A stretch of DNA of 64,000 nt. Source: an uncultured Mucispirillum sp. (GTDB taxonomy: Bacteria; Chrysiogenota; Deferribacteres; Deferribacterales; Mucispirillaceae). Below the pieces are notes generated by a model. The model saw only the letters and a list, made by a program, of their open reading frames with translations, was not told where the DNA came from and ran no database searches. Where the stretch lies: NCBI GenBank assembly GCA_944324465.1, contig CALUWI010000003.1, forward strand, positions 1-64,000. Reading direction: 5' to 3'. Shown here in pieces: positions 51,467-59,257 of this stretch. The translations under genes were made by a program, and so were the position numbers. Position 1 is the stretch's first letter. Every line of letters starts with the position of its first letter.

Positions 51467-52822
51467 TTATTTTTTGTTCTGCATCGCTAGAAAGTCAGAT
51501 GGGCTTATCTGCTCGTTTAACTGTTCTTCATCCATTTCTATACCGTGAAAATAAAATTCAGATTTGCCATTTAGCTGCATTCTAAAATCATCAAGCATAA
51601 GCATCATTTGAGCTACAATACCACCAAGCATTGACTTATTAAAGCTGGATAATTTATCATCATCTGTGGCATTTTTTAGAGCATTAAATAAGTCTCTCCA
51701 TTGCTGTTCTAAATTAAGCAGTTTCTGAAAATCTTTAGTATCAACATCTGATACATTTTTAAAGCTGGGTTTATTATTTTTAAGCTTTTCTAACTCTTTT
51801 TTATATGCAGCTGCTTCTTCTTCAGCTTTATCCATTCTACGAGCAAAACCATCTTTTGTTTCTCTCACAACTTCAAGCTGCATCTCTTTATCTTTTAAAA
51901 GTTTATCCTTTTCTTCCAGCTCTTTATATTTAGATTTTAAAAGGGTATCTAGTGCATCACGAAGTTCGTCTTTATCGTCTAATGGTATTACTTCACCGTC
52001 AATAATAACTTCTGCATCTTTAACTTCTAAATTGCCGGCTTTGATTTCTTTTTTTAGTTGTTTTAAATCTCTGTATCCTAGTCCAAACTGGAAACCTGTT
52101 TCTAGAAATTCAGAACCTAATAAATTTAAACTTTCTAATTGGTCATCAATATGTCTTCTTGTGTAACCTATTGATTTACAATATTCTTCCCAAGTTTTTA
52201 TGTTTGGTAATTCTTTATATATGCCGCTGTCTTTAATTTTTTTCAAAGTCATTAAATGGGAAACTGTTGCCACTTTTGACATAAACCCAAATGCTTCCAC
52301 TCTACCAGTAAGGCGAGAAGCTTCTGCAATAAGTGCTTCTCTATCTTGCTGCTGTTTTGCTTTGATTTCCTGCTGTTCTGCATGGAACTCTGCCATGTTA
52401 GCTTCTACCATAGCAGTAGCTGCTTGATGTTCTGCTTCAAGTTTATAAGTATCAATAGATTCTTCGGTCGCAGGCTCCCTCAGAATGACAGGGGTGGCGG
52501 TGGTGTCACTCTGAGCCATAGGCGAAGAGTCTTTTTTATTTAACTCTGCATGCAATGTTTTAATATCTGTAAGAAAAATAAGTCTATTTTTATCATTTAT
52601 ATCTTTACCAAAAGGTAGTAAATGCCAAAAATGTGTAATACCCATTTCACAAGTATTATAAAAATCTATTAAATTTTCTATTTTTGCAGACTGCTCAAAA
52701 AATTCATTATTTTTTAAATTTTTATAAACAATAGCACCACCTGCATTATTATCTCTATCTTCATAATAGATATGGTAGTTATCTTTTTTTAGTATTTCAA
52801 ATTTATATTTTTCTTTGTTCAT
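51467..52822 (-). CDS. Phage early protein with long coiled coil, unknown
   Basis: The start at 52822 follows GGAGA; 451 residues. The N-terminal 90 residues are globular. A repeat-derived segment sits at about 98-122 (MAQSDTTATPVILREPATEES). A domain at 165-250 includes SRLTGRVEAFGFMSKVATVSHLMTLKKIKDSGIYKELPNIKTWEEYCKSIGYTRRHIDDQLESL, which looks like an HTH-type DNA-binding region. A coiled coil follows at 290-350, then an acidic C-terminal domain. Proteins with this middle region occur in Mu-like early operons near the transposase; function unknown. Confidence 0.75.
   Translation of the reverse strand: MNKEKYKFEILKKDNYHIYYEDRDNNAGGAIVYKNLKNNEFFEQSAKIENLIDFYNTCEMGITHFWHLLPFGKDINDKNRLIFLTDIKTLHAELNKKDSSPMAQSDTTATPVILREPATEESIDTYKLEAEHQAATAMVEANMAEFHAEQQEIKAKQQQDREALIAEASRLTGRVEAFGFMSKVATVSHLMTLKKIKDSGIYKELPNIKTWEEYCKSIGYTRRHIDDQLESLNLLGSEFLETGFQFGLGYRDLKQLKKEIKAGNLEVKDAEVIIDGEVIPLDDKDELRDALDTLLKSKYKELEEKDKLLKDKEMQLEVVRETKDGFARRMDKAEEEAAAYKKELEKLKNNKPSFKNVSDVDTKDFQKLLNLEQQWRDLFNALKNATDDDKLSSFNKSMLGGIVAQMMLMLDDFRMQLNGKSEFYFHGIEMDEEQLNEQISPSDFLAMQNKK
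52457..52530 (-). repeat. Double palindromic repeat inside the 451-residue early gene
   Basis: Two head-to-head units: AGATTCTTCGGTCG...CTCAGAATGACA and GTGTCACTCTGAGCC...GGCGAAGAGTC. It inserts about 25 codons without breaking the frame. Confidence 0.85.
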
Positions 52823-52823
52823 A

Positions 52824-53051
52824 TTATTCTCCAAATACATCATCTGCTGTTTTTAATACATTTTTCACTGTAAAATTAGTGATTTTCTCAATATATTCTT
52901 GCTTACTTTGCCCCCTGTTTTTGTAATTTTGGGCAGTAGATTTAAATAACGCCATGATAATTTCAAACTTAAAGTTGCCACTCATATTTGATAAATTTGT
53001 AGGGTAGCTCATTAAAAATTTGTTATCATAGATAAATTTTACTTCATTCAT
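52824..53051 (-). CDS. Small phage early protein, unknown
   Basis: ATG at 53051 lies after GGGGGTAGCT; 75 residues beginning MNEVKFIYDNKFLMSYPTN. It is helical, basic in the middle, with no recognised motif. It is 1 bp from the next gene, which suggests coupling. Confidence 0.6.
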   Translation of the reverse strand: MNEVKFIYDNKFLMSYPTNLSNMSGNFKFEIIMALFKSTAQNYKNRGQSKQEYIEKITNFTVKNVLKTADDVFGE

Positions 53052-53053
53052 AG

Positions 53054-53134
53054 CTACCCCCAAAGTGTTGCCCAGCAAGCAAATAAAACAAGCACATATA
53101 GAGCAACCATGCTAAATATTTCCTTATTGCTCAT
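53054..53134 (-). CDS. 26-residue phage membrane peptide
   Basis: ATG at 53134 overlaps the upstream stop (ATGA) and the frame ends in TAG at 53054, 2 bp before the next start. The product begins MSNKEIFSMVALYVLVLF and is one membrane helix ending ACWATLWG. Gene-to-gene overlap on both sides supports real translation. Confidence 0.5.
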   Translation of the reverse strand: MSNKEIFSMVALYVLVLFACWATLWG

Positions 53135-53436
53135 TGTGCTCCTCCACGCTCTAATACTTCTATTTCATCAGCCACTTTCTCTTTTTTTCTTTTTAAATAG
53201 CTCATTCTATTACTCCACATGCTTGCCAGCTTAAAGCTGCCAATGTAGCCTGAGCCTTGCTTTTCTATGAACCCTGCATCTTCAAGGGTTATAATGTTAT
53301 TCATAGCTGTAGAGTAAGTAACACCTGCCTGCTCAGCTATATCACGAGCCATAATTGGCACAGGGGAAGAGCCTATTATATTTAAGATTGCAAGCCCTTT
53401 GCTTAATGCATTAATCTTTGTGTAAGTTGAACTCAT
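53131..53436 (-). CDS. IclR-type helix-turn-helix phage regulator
   Basis: The start at 53436 follows AGAGGTAA; 101 residues. The winged-HTH pattern KGLAILNIIGSSPVPIMARDIAEQAGVTYSTAMNNIITLEDAGFIEKQGSGY is that of the IclR N-terminal DNA-binding domain without the effector domain. Stand-alone domains like this are common in Mu-like early operons. Target unknown. Confidence 0.8.
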   Translation of the reverse strand: MSSTYTKINALSKGLAILNIIGSSPVPIMARDIAEQAGVTYSTAMNNIITLEDAGFIEKQGSGYIGSFKLASMWSNRMSYLKRKKEKVADEIEVLERGGAQ

Positions 53437-53490
53437 AATTACCTCTTGCATTTTTTAAAAATTTTAATACAATTATATCTAGGAAGTTTT

Positions 53491-53542
53491 AAGATTCTTC
53501 GCTGTTTAGATTCTTCGCCTGCTCTGCAGGCTCAGAATGACA
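53491..53542. repeat. Palindromic repeat between two early phage genes
   Basis: AGATTCTTCGCTG followed by a full unit AGATTCTTCGCCTGC...GCAGGCTCAGAATGACA with a GCCTGC/GCAGGC hairpin, nearly identical to the copy in the MuA-like gene. Confidence 0.85.
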
Positions 53543-53599
53543 ATGGGGGAAAGATTATTGTCATTTTAAACGGCATAAAGAGTCTAAACCCCTTGCAGA

Positions 53600-53812
53600 T
53601 TAATTGTATTTGGCGGCAAGTCCATTTTGGATTTGTCGCTTTTTTGCTCTATAAGCTCTTACTATCTTATTTGTGAGCTCTACTGGCAGTTTGTTTATAT
53701 AAGTAACTCTATCAAACCATTTACGAGCATTATCAAGCTGTGTTTCATCTTTACAGCTTTTGATGACTTCTATGATTTTGTTAAAATAAATGTGTTGAAA
53801 TTTATTTGGCAT
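53600..53812 (-). CDS. Small phage early protein, unknown
   Basis: 70 residues, basic and helical (KFQHIYFNKIIEVIKSCKDETQLDNARKWFDRV...). ATG 53812 follows GGAAG. It overlaps the start region of its upstream neighbour by 11 bp. No family is recognised. Confidence 0.6.
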   Translation of the reverse strand: MPNKFQHIYFNKIIEVIKSCKDETQLDNARKWFDRVTYINKLPVELTNKIVRAYRAKKRQIQNGLAAKYN

Positions 53813-54059
53813 AACACTTCCTTATAGTATTTATTAATATTGTTAAATCTTTAAAAGAGCTTGCAAGAGTGTAGTCACAGTTCGCACATTCAATATCTAT
53901 TATTGCGTCATCATCTGTATCAAACACATTTGTTTCGGGATAAATTATATTGTTATCAATATAAAATTTAACGGATACTGAACATTCCGTTTTCGCTGTA
54001 AATTGTGTATGACCACATTGCGGGCATATAATAATATTTCTAACCTCCAGACTACCCAT
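53802..54059 (-). CDS. Small phage zinc-ribbon protein
   Basis: 85 residues with two Cys pairs, CPQC near residue 12 and CANC near residue 60, separated by an acidic segment (VFDTDDDAIIDIE). This should be one zinc-binding ribbon. It overlaps the upstream gene by 1 bp. Function unknown. Confidence 0.65.
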   Translation of the reverse strand: MGSLEVRNIIICPQCGHTQFTAKTECSVSVKFYIDNNIIYPETNVFDTDDDAIIDIECANCDYTLASSFKDLTILINTIRKCYAK

Positions 54060-54259
54060 TACTCTTCCTCCATTTGCTCAAAATCATCTAAAAAGTTGCA
54101 ATTTAAAGACACCTGCCAAAGCTCTCCAAGGTCTACCTGCTTCCAAATAAATGCAGGCTCTCTGTAATCTTCATCCTCTGCTTTAATATCTAAAACAGTG
54201 ATAACTAAATCTTTATCCTGTTTATGCCTGTATTTTGTTGTTTCAAATATTAATGCCAT
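54059..54259 (-). CDS. Small phage early protein, unknown
   Basis: 66 residues, mixed fold, acidic C-terminus (LDDFEQMEEE). ATG 54259 follows GGGAG. It lies 1 bp from the upstream gene and overlaps the downstream one, so it belongs to the early operon. No family is recognised. Confidence 0.6.
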   Translation of the reverse strand: MALIFETTKYRHKQDKDLVITVLDIKAEDEDYREPAFIWKQVDLGELWQVSLNCNFLDDFEQMEEE

Positions 54260-54260
54260 G

Positions 54261-54758
54261 TTATGCTCCCAATTCTGCTAAAATATCGTCATTGAAAAAG
54301 TCTGCTTTCTTTTGCAGCACTCGCACATTTATATCACCATATGAGATAAAACCTATCACTTCCATTTGTGGTTTAGATTCTTCGCTTGAAGGCTCAGAAT
54401 GATATACTGTCTCTACTATGTCATTCCGAGGGAGTGCTTGCACGACCGAAGAATCTTTAACTGTTCCAGCTTCACTTTCTTCTAAAAATTCCCTTAATTC
54501 ATCTTCCCAGTGATATAAAAAACCTTCATTAAAAACTATACCAGCGTAAAGTCTGCTTAAAGTCTCATAAGCTATTTTTGCTTTTTCAAGCGGGTTAAAT
54601 GATTTATATGCTTTTACTTTGTAATATAAATCATAATCAATTACATAATCTTCCGCTTTTAGAAAAAATGCTTTATACTGAGTGCGGATAGCTCTTTCCA
54701 TTTTTGGTGTTATTGTTGTTTTTGTTACTATTTTTAAAATCTCTACACTTGTTATCAT
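54261..54758 (-). CDS. Phage early protein carrying an in-frame repeat, unknown
   Basis: 165 residues. The first 95 are helical (TPKMERAIRTQYKAFFLKAEDYVIDYDLYYKVKAYKSF). Residues of about 101-129 (SSVVQALPRNDIVETVYHSEPSSEESK) are the product of a double palindromic repeat, followed by a short natural C-terminus (VIGFISYGDINVRVLQKK). Removing the insert would leave a continuous protein of about 136 residues. Function unknown. Confidence 0.65.
   Translation of the reverse strand: MITSVEILKIVTKTTITPKMERAIRTQYKAFFLKAEDYVIDYDLYYKVKAYKSFNPLEKAKIAYETLSRLYAGIVFNEGFLYHWEDELREFLEESEAGTVKDSSVVQALPRNDIVETVYHSEPSSEESKPQMEVIGFISYGDINVRVLQKKADFFNDDILAELGA
54374..54458 (-). repeat. Double palindromic repeat inside an early phage gene
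   Basis: AGATTCTTCGCTTGAAGGCTC...AGAATGA and, facing it, GTCATTCCGAGGGAGTGC...CGAAGAATCT. Both units are in frame with the host gene. Confidence 0.85.
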
Positions 54759-54769
54759 TATATTACCCC

Positions 54770-55081
54770 TTAATTATTCACAGCTAAACTTCTAGGCACT
54801 CTTTGTGGTGTTGGAAACTGATACCCTGTTACTTCTGTAATAGCTTTTTCTACTCTGTGGCTTCTGCTTTTGCCAGAGATGACTTCCCCTAAAAACTGGG
54901 TAGAAACACCAATATCACTAGCAAGTGCTTTTTGAGTAATGCCTTTTTGAATAAGAGCAGATACTATTTTTGCCTTTTGATTTTCTTTTGTTAGTTGTTT
55001 TAATTTTTTAGATTTTTTAAATATACTTTTTTGTGGGTTATAATAATCTCCCATAAATCTTTGTTCAAAAAATGAATACAT
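54770..55081 (-). CDS. Ner-like HTH regulator, second of a tandem pair
   Basis: 103 residues with KIVSALIQKGITQKALASDIGVSTQFLGEVISGKSRSHRVEKAITEVTGYQFP, an HTH of the Cro/Ner kind. The end of the domain (VEKAIT..TGYQFP) is shared with the 75-residue protein just upstream, so the two arose by duplication. This copy has an extra basic N-terminus. ATG 55081 follows GGGGGTGA. Confidence 0.75.
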   Translation of the reverse strand: MYSFFEQRFMGDYYNPQKSIFKKSKKLKQLTKENQKAKIVSALIQKGITQKALASDIGVSTQFLGEVISGKSRSHRVEKAITEVTGYQFPTPQRVPRSLAVNN

Positions 55082-55308
55082 TATATCACCCCCTGTAACA
55101 TATTTTTTACTTCTTCATCTGATTTAAAAGTTTGTGGGAACTGATAGCCTGTAAGCTGGGTGATAGCTTTTTCCACCTTTGCACTTCTATCTCTGCCAGC
55201 TATTACATTATTGACTATTGTGCAGCTTACATTTAAAGCTTTTGCAATAGACTTTTGAGAGATTGCTTTTTCTTTTAAAAGCTTTTGAATGGTTTCTTTT
55301 TGTGTCAT
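55081..55308 (-). CDS. Ner-like HTH regulator, first gene of the early operon
   Basis: The start at 55308 follows GGAGG; 75 residues. The HTH region is ETIQKLLKEKAISQKSIAKALNVSCTIVNNVIAGRDRSAKVEKAITQLTGYQFP. In Mu, Ner is the first early gene and lowers early and repressor transcription. Position, size and fold fit. Its stop overlaps the next start by 1 bp. Confidence 0.75.
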   Translation of the reverse strand: MTQKETIQKLLKEKAISQKSIAKALNVSCTIVNNVIAGRDRSAKVEKAITQLTGYQFPQTFKSDEEVKNMLQGVI

Positions 55309-55606
55309 ATTTTCCTCCAATTATTTTACTGGAAGGGGGAAATTCCGATTTTCCCCCTTTCCACCTTCCCCCATCGGCAAGGTATCGCTACGAACTTGTG
55401 CGAAAGTTCTTCGCTCCATTTTATTTTATTAAACAGGCAAAAAGCCTTGTTTTTTCTTGCTATTTAGTAAAAAGTTTAGTATAATATTATGTTAATAAAT
55501 ATTTAATAAAATGCTTATAAATAGCTTTTTATTAAACTTGATAATATAAATATACTCAATATTGAGTATAAGTCAAGAAAAAATATTCAATATTGAGTGT
55601 TATTTT
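55309..55606. promoter_or_regulatory. Divergent control region between early operon and repressor
   Basis: Contains a strong hairpin AAGGGGGAAA / TTTCCCCCTT (55333-55359), repeat-type sequence around 55370-55425, a hairpin at 55432-55456 ending in a T run, and the repressor operators. Early leftward and repressor rightward promoters must both lie here. Confidence 0.6.
55551..55602. promoter_or_regulatory. Operator pair upstream of the repressor
   Basis: TATACTCAATATTGAGTATA at 55551-55570 is a perfect 20-bp palindrome. A second copy ATTCAATATTGAGTG lies at about 55585-55599 with one mismatch, 32-33 bp centre to centre (three helical turns). This is the expected layout of repressor binding sites. 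Confidence 0.75.
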
Positions 55607-55957
55607 ATGGATAATAAAATTTTTATTAAAAATATCAAATATTTAAGAGAATATTTAAATTTAACACAGACAGAATTTGGTGAGAAATTAGGTAAAAGAT
55701 ATAATACTATACAAAATTGGGAGCGTGGCAGGTCTGTTCCTGATAACACAACAAAAGAGCATATAAAAAATACATTAAATGTAAATTTAGATTGGCTGTT
55801 TTATGATAATGGTGAAATGTTTTTAAAATCATCTAGTAGATATGACTTTTTATTAAAAATGCTTGATGATTTTTCTGATGAAGAATTAGCTGAAATCATT
55901 AAAACAACACAAGCAATGGTTGATAAAAAAAATAATAAAATAGAAAATGTAGGGTAA
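55607..55957 (+). CDS. Phage repressor, XRE-type HTH
   Basis: ATG 55607 gives 116 residues; an in-frame ATG 45 bases upstream would run through the operators and is rejected. The HTH (NIKYLREYLNLTQTEFGEKLGKRYNTIQNWERGRSVPD) is at about 9-46, followed by LNVNLDWLFYDNGEMF and a helical tail. It lacks the LexA-like protease domain, so induction would not be by RecA cleavage. Divergent from the Ner-like genes, it is the candidate lysogeny repressor. Confidence 0.85.
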   Translation: MDNKIFIKNIKYLREYLNLTQTEFGEKLGKRYNTIQNWERGRSVPDNTTKEHIKNTLNVNLDWLFYDNGEMFLKSSSRYDFLLKMLDDFSDEELAEIIKTTQAMVDKKNNKIENVG

Positions 55958-55969
55958 AGGGGGTTCGTT

Positions 55970-56407
55970 ATGGATGAACTTGAATATTTTAGTAAAGAAG
56001 ATAAAATTGAATATGGCATATTAGTATTTACTATTCATAATATTACACAAGATGCCTTATTGTGGAATGAATTGCATAACAATATGATATGTGAGTTTGA
56101 TGGAATTAAATTTACAAAAGAACCACCAAAAGAGCTTGGCGAATTATATCTTACACAGGATAATATGATATATATTGAATATAATGCTAAATATACAAGT
56201 AAAAGTTTATTTGGATTTTATATAGAGAGTGTTATTAATGATACTTTTCATAATTGTTCGCTTGATATTGTAAAATATGATTCAAAAACTAAAATAGATA
56301 TAACTATATGTGTGCATGGAGAAATACTTAATTTTACTATTAATTTTAAAAGAGGGGATATTCCTTGGAAATTACCTGTAGATAATCCCGAATATTTAAA
56401 ATTTTAA
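55970..56407 (+). CDS. Unknown protein behind the repressor
   Basis: 145 residues, acidic, beta-rich by appearance (EFDGIKFTKEPPKELGELYLTQDNMIYIEYNAKY). ATG 55970 follows GGGGGTT, 12 bp after the repressor stop, so it is expressed in the lysogen. A terminator follows. No family is recognised; position suggests a lysogenic cargo gene. Confidence 0.65.
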   Translation: MDELEYFSKEDKIEYGILVFTIHNITQDALLWNELHNNMICEFDGIKFTKEPPKELGELYLTQDNMIYIEYNAKYTSKSLFGFYIESVINDTFHNCSLDIVKYDSKTKIDITICVHGEILNFTINFKRGDIPWKLPVDNPEYLKF

Positions 56408-56414
56408 CTAACTT

Positions 56415-56436
56415 ATACAGGGCTTTCGCCCTGTAT
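56415..56436 (+). terminator. Terminator of the repressor transcript
   Basis: ATACAGGGC / GCCCTGTAT stem with loop TTTC, 7 bp after the stop codon. Confidence 0.8.
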
Positions 56437-56577
56437 GTTTAAGAGAAATTTAAAATGATGAATAAAAATTTATCATTTTAAAAGTTATATAATAAAGAAA
56501 TATGAATAGCAAGGAATAAATAATCATAAGCAGCACGTGCTTATAAAACTATAAAAAGAAAAAGGAGCGAGAAAAAG

Positions 56578-57402
56578 ATGAGCAAAATAAAAAATGTATA
56601 CTTTGCACATATTACTAATGAAACAGGTGACGAAACAGGTAATATAATAATAGACACAATTAATACAGGGAATATACAAGATAATTTTTTAGAAATTCAA
56701 GGTTCTAGATATTTCTCAAGAATTTATGTTAGAAATAATACTAATTTTATTAAATTTTATAAGTTACGAGATGATGCACCTATGATTTTATATAACGATG
56801 GTGCGGATCATGAGTTAGAAATAAATTCAGGGGATATTGCTGAAATCACTTATTTTTTAATATTTGGTCAATATATAGCTATATTACGAACAGGATATAG
56901 TCCAAATATTTCTAATTTTTTACCATATATAAGACAGTTATATGTAAATAAATATCATACAACTACTTTAGATGAACATTTAAATAATAGTATAGTAGAA
57001 TTATATGATAATGAAGTAATTAACGCCTTACACTCTTTATCTTTAAAAAAATTTAATATTCAGATAGGATTAATACAAGATGTAGTTATTGATGATGAAA
57101 TTGATGCATATTTCAGAGATGATATACGGAGGGCTGTAAATGATGAGATGTTCTCTATAAGTTTTGGTATGGAGGCTTCGAGTAATCTTTCTAACAGCAT
57201 AAAAAATTCTATTATTAGATTAATACCTTTTTTGAGAAAAGGAGAGGTAATTATGCTTGATAATAATGAAAAAATAAAGTATAATCTTATAAATCATAAA
57301 ATCAAATATGAACATAGATTATTAAATAATGAAACTGTTAATCTAAACTATGATGATATACTATTTGCTGCTAAAGAATGGTTCATTGATAACATGGTGT
57401 AA
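56578..57402 (+). CDS. Unknown soluble protein of a two-gene cargo cassette
   Basis: 274 residues, no signal peptide or membrane helix. The N-terminal half is beta-rich (GSRYFSRIYVRNNTNFIKFYKLRDDAP...LEINSGDIAEITYFLIFGQYIAILRTGYSPNISNFLPYIRQL); the C-terminal half is mixed and charged. The pattern recalls phage-associated DUF families but I cannot name one. ATG 56578 follows GGAGCGAG. It lies in the lysogenic cargo position between repressor and lysis genes and is followed after 4 bp by a four-helix membrane protein. Base composition is even more AT-rich than its neighbours. Confidence 0.7.
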   Translation: MSKIKNVYFAHITNETGDETGNIIIDTINTGNIQDNFLEIQGSRYFSRIYVRNNTNFIKFYKLRDDAPMILYNDGADHELEINSGDIAEITYFLIFGQYIAILRTGYSPNISNFLPYIRQLYVNKYHTTTLDEHLNNSIVELYDNEVINALHSLSLKKFNIQIGLIQDVVIDDEIDAYFRDDIRRAVNDEMFSISFGMEASSNLSNSIKNSIIRLIPFLRKGEVIMLDNNEKIKYNLINHKIKYEHRLLNNETVNLNYDDILFAAKEWFIDNMV

Positions 57403-57406
57403 GGAT

Positions 57407-57916
57407 ATGGCAACTGATAATATAAAAACTAATAAAGAAAAAAATAAAACTCATACAATGGTAGTTATGAGATTTGCTGGATATATTTTATCTTCATTGA
57501 TAATAACTGGCTCATTTGTTTATTTGTTTATATTGTTAGAAAGCAATACTAATATCTCGCCTGATTTTGAAGAAATGCGAAAAAATCTTTTTAGTATAGC
57601 TGTTACTTTTTCTGTTGGTATACTAGGTTTTTTAATTACTGCATTAGCAATAATAGTATCATTTTTTGATAATCAAATAATGCAAAAGTTTAATCAAACA
57701 GAAGGACTTGATAATTTAATAACTACTTTTAAGTATGCTTTTGCAAGTCTTTTTTTTACAATTATTATGTTAATTGTATCTACAATTACAGAGAAATATA
57801 CTTATATGTTTGTATCAATAATTTTATTTTGTTTGCTTTTTAACATACAATCTGTTTATAGATGTATAAATGTTATATTTATCATTATTAAAAATACTGC
57901 TAAAATAGCTAAATAG
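57407..57916 (+). CDS. Four-helix membrane protein of the cargo cassette
   Basis: ATG 57407 follows AAGGA; 169 residues. Four membrane helices are clear: VVMRFAGYILSSLIITGSFV, IAVTFSVGILGFLITALAII, YAFASLFFTIIMLIV and MFVSIILFCLLFNIQSV. A charged N-terminus of 22 residues precedes them. Paired with the soluble 274-residue protein it has the look of a superinfection-exclusion or abortive-infection pair. That function is a guess. Confidence 0.7.
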   Translation: MATDNIKTNKEKNKTHTMVVMRFAGYILSSLIITGSFVYLFILLESNTNISPDFEEMRKNLFSIAVTFSVGILGFLITALAIIVSFFDNQIMQKFNQTEGLDNLITTFKYAFASLFFTIIMLIVSTITEKYTYMFVSIILFCLLFNIQSVYRCINVIFIIIKNTAKIAK

Positions 57917-58057
57917 TTTTCTTATTAATTTCTTCAAATAGTTTTGACATTTTTTATTCTATACCCTTTTCTATAATAAATATTAATAATACCCTTTATC
58001 TGTAATTACCAAATCTTAACATATATAATCAACTTATGAATATAAGGAGATATATGT

Positions 58058-58438
58058 ATGCCATTATCAAAAACAAGCAGACAGAAATTAAATACATGCC
58101 ATAGCGATTTAATAAGGTTAATAGAAGCTGTAGCGGAGACTGAGAAATGTGCAGTTATATGCGGCTTCCGTGGCAGGTATGAACAGGAAAAAGCATATTA
58201 TACTGGCAAAAGTAAAGCCAAATGGGGACAATCAAAACATAACTTAAAGCCCAGCCATGCAGTAGATGTTGTTCCAGTACCTTTAAATTGGGAAGATATT
58301 CCAGCTTTTGAAAAACTGGGTGAAAAAATTATGGCAAAAGCAAAAGAGCTGGGAATAAACATACGCTGGGGAAGAGATTTTACAAATTTAAAAGATTATC
58401 CACATTTCGAACTTATGGAGAAAGAAAAAAATGTATAG
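58058..58438 (+). CDS. Phage endolysin, M15 peptidase family
   Basis: The 126-residue protein has SKHNLKPSHAVDVVP with metal ligands His61 and Asp70 and DYPHFEL with His116, the zinc-peptidase pattern of phage L-Ala-D-Glu / VanY-type endolysins. The N-terminal CGFRGRYEQEKAYYTGKSKA is also typical. It cuts the peptide stems of peptidoglycan at lysis. It has no signal peptide, so it needs a holin. ATG 58058 follows AGGAGA. It overlaps the next gene by 8 bp. Confidence 0.92.
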   Translation: MPLSKTSRQKLNTCHSDLIRLIEAVAETEKCAVICGFRGRYEQEKAYYTGKSKAKWGQSKHNLKPSHAVDVVPVPLNWEDIPAFEKLGEKIMAKAKELGINIRWGRDFTNLKDYPHFELMEKEKNV

Positions 58439-58769
58439 AAATTATCAAAGAAAATCGGATGGCAGTTTTGTTGTAGAAAAAAATGGACAACCATATCATA
58501 TACCAAATAACAAGGAATTTGAAGAGGAATATGTGCTTATGGAATCGTTGTATAAAGTTCATCCTGAAAAAGTAGCAGAATATAAAGAACCAGTTATTGA
58601 ACAATCAGTTATTGATGAACGGTTAGTGCGTCTTAATAATCTTGAAAAAGAAAGTAATGAACTTTCTCTAGATATCCTAGCAGGGATTGCTAGTGATGAA
58701 GATAAAGCATACTTCAAGCAGCTACGAGAAGAAATTAAGGTATTAAAAGCAGAAATTGCTGAAGGTTAG
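58431..58769 (+). CDS. Small phage protein in the lysis operon, unknown
   Basis: 112 residues with a C-terminal coiled coil (RLVRLNNLEKESNELSLDILAGIASDEDKAYFKQLREEIKVLKAEI). ATG 58431 lies inside the end of the endolysin gene. The C-terminal region is like the short helical segments of phage tail-fibre-assembly or holin-accessory proteins, but no family can be named. Confidence 0.65.
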   Translation: MYRNYQRKSDGSFVVEKNGQPYHIPNNKEFEEEYVLMESLYKVHPEKVAEYKEPVIEQSVIDERLVRLNNLEKESNELSLDILAGIASDEDKAYFKQLREEIKVLKAEIAEG

Positions 58770-58774
58770 TAATT

Positions 58775-59257
58775 ATGAATATTACACAATTAAGTAAATA
58801 TATAATTATTTTTCTTTTTACAGTTTTAGTTGTGCTTTCTGTGCTGCTTAGCATTTATGCAGCACAAAACAAGCAGCTTATGCAAGAAAATACAAGACTT
58901 ACTGAAATGGTAGAGTTAAGAGATGCTGCTATTACTGAAATAGATAAAAATATTGCAGCATTGCAGCAGCAGGTATTGGAAGCTGAAAGTATATGTAATG
59001 AAAGATTAAAAGCAAGAGAGAATTTACTAACATTTTTAAGTATTGAGCCTGCTTATGATGTTGGTAAAAATGGGACATTTTTCCCACAAACTCCCTCCGA
59101 AATAAATTTGCACAATGGCTCAAAAGCTGGGGCGGAAAACCGCACCGCCCCAGTACAGCCAAGGGTGATAAGTTATGAAAAAAGTAATATTGCTATTAAT
59201 TATATTAATGATTACTGGAGCATGTTCACAGCACAGTCAAGTGATAGTAAAAAATAA
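58775..59257 (+). CDS. Inner-membrane spanin (Rz-like)
   Basis: 160 residues with an N-terminal membrane anchor (YIIIFLFTVLVVLSVLLSIYAAQ) and a periplasmic coiled coil (KQLMQENTRLTEMVELRDAAITEIDKNIAALQQQVLEAE). This is the usual i-spanin shape. Its last 83 bases contain, in another frame, the start of the outer-membrane spanin gene, exactly the overlapped Rz/Rz1 arrangement. It acts in the last step of lysis, joining both membranes. Confidence 0.85.
   Translation: MNITQLSKYIIIFLFTVLVVLSVLLSIYAAQNKQLMQENTRLTEMVELRDAAITEIDKNIAALQQQVLEAESICNERLKARENLLTFLSIEPAYDVGKNGTFFPQTPSEINLHNGSKAGAENRTAPVQPRVISYEKSNIAINYINDYWSMFTAQSSDSKK

Noticed and set aside
55562-55606. An upstream in-frame ATG for the phage repressor
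   Set aside because: It would put the two operator palindromes inside the coding sequence; ATG 55607 starts directly at the HTH domain.
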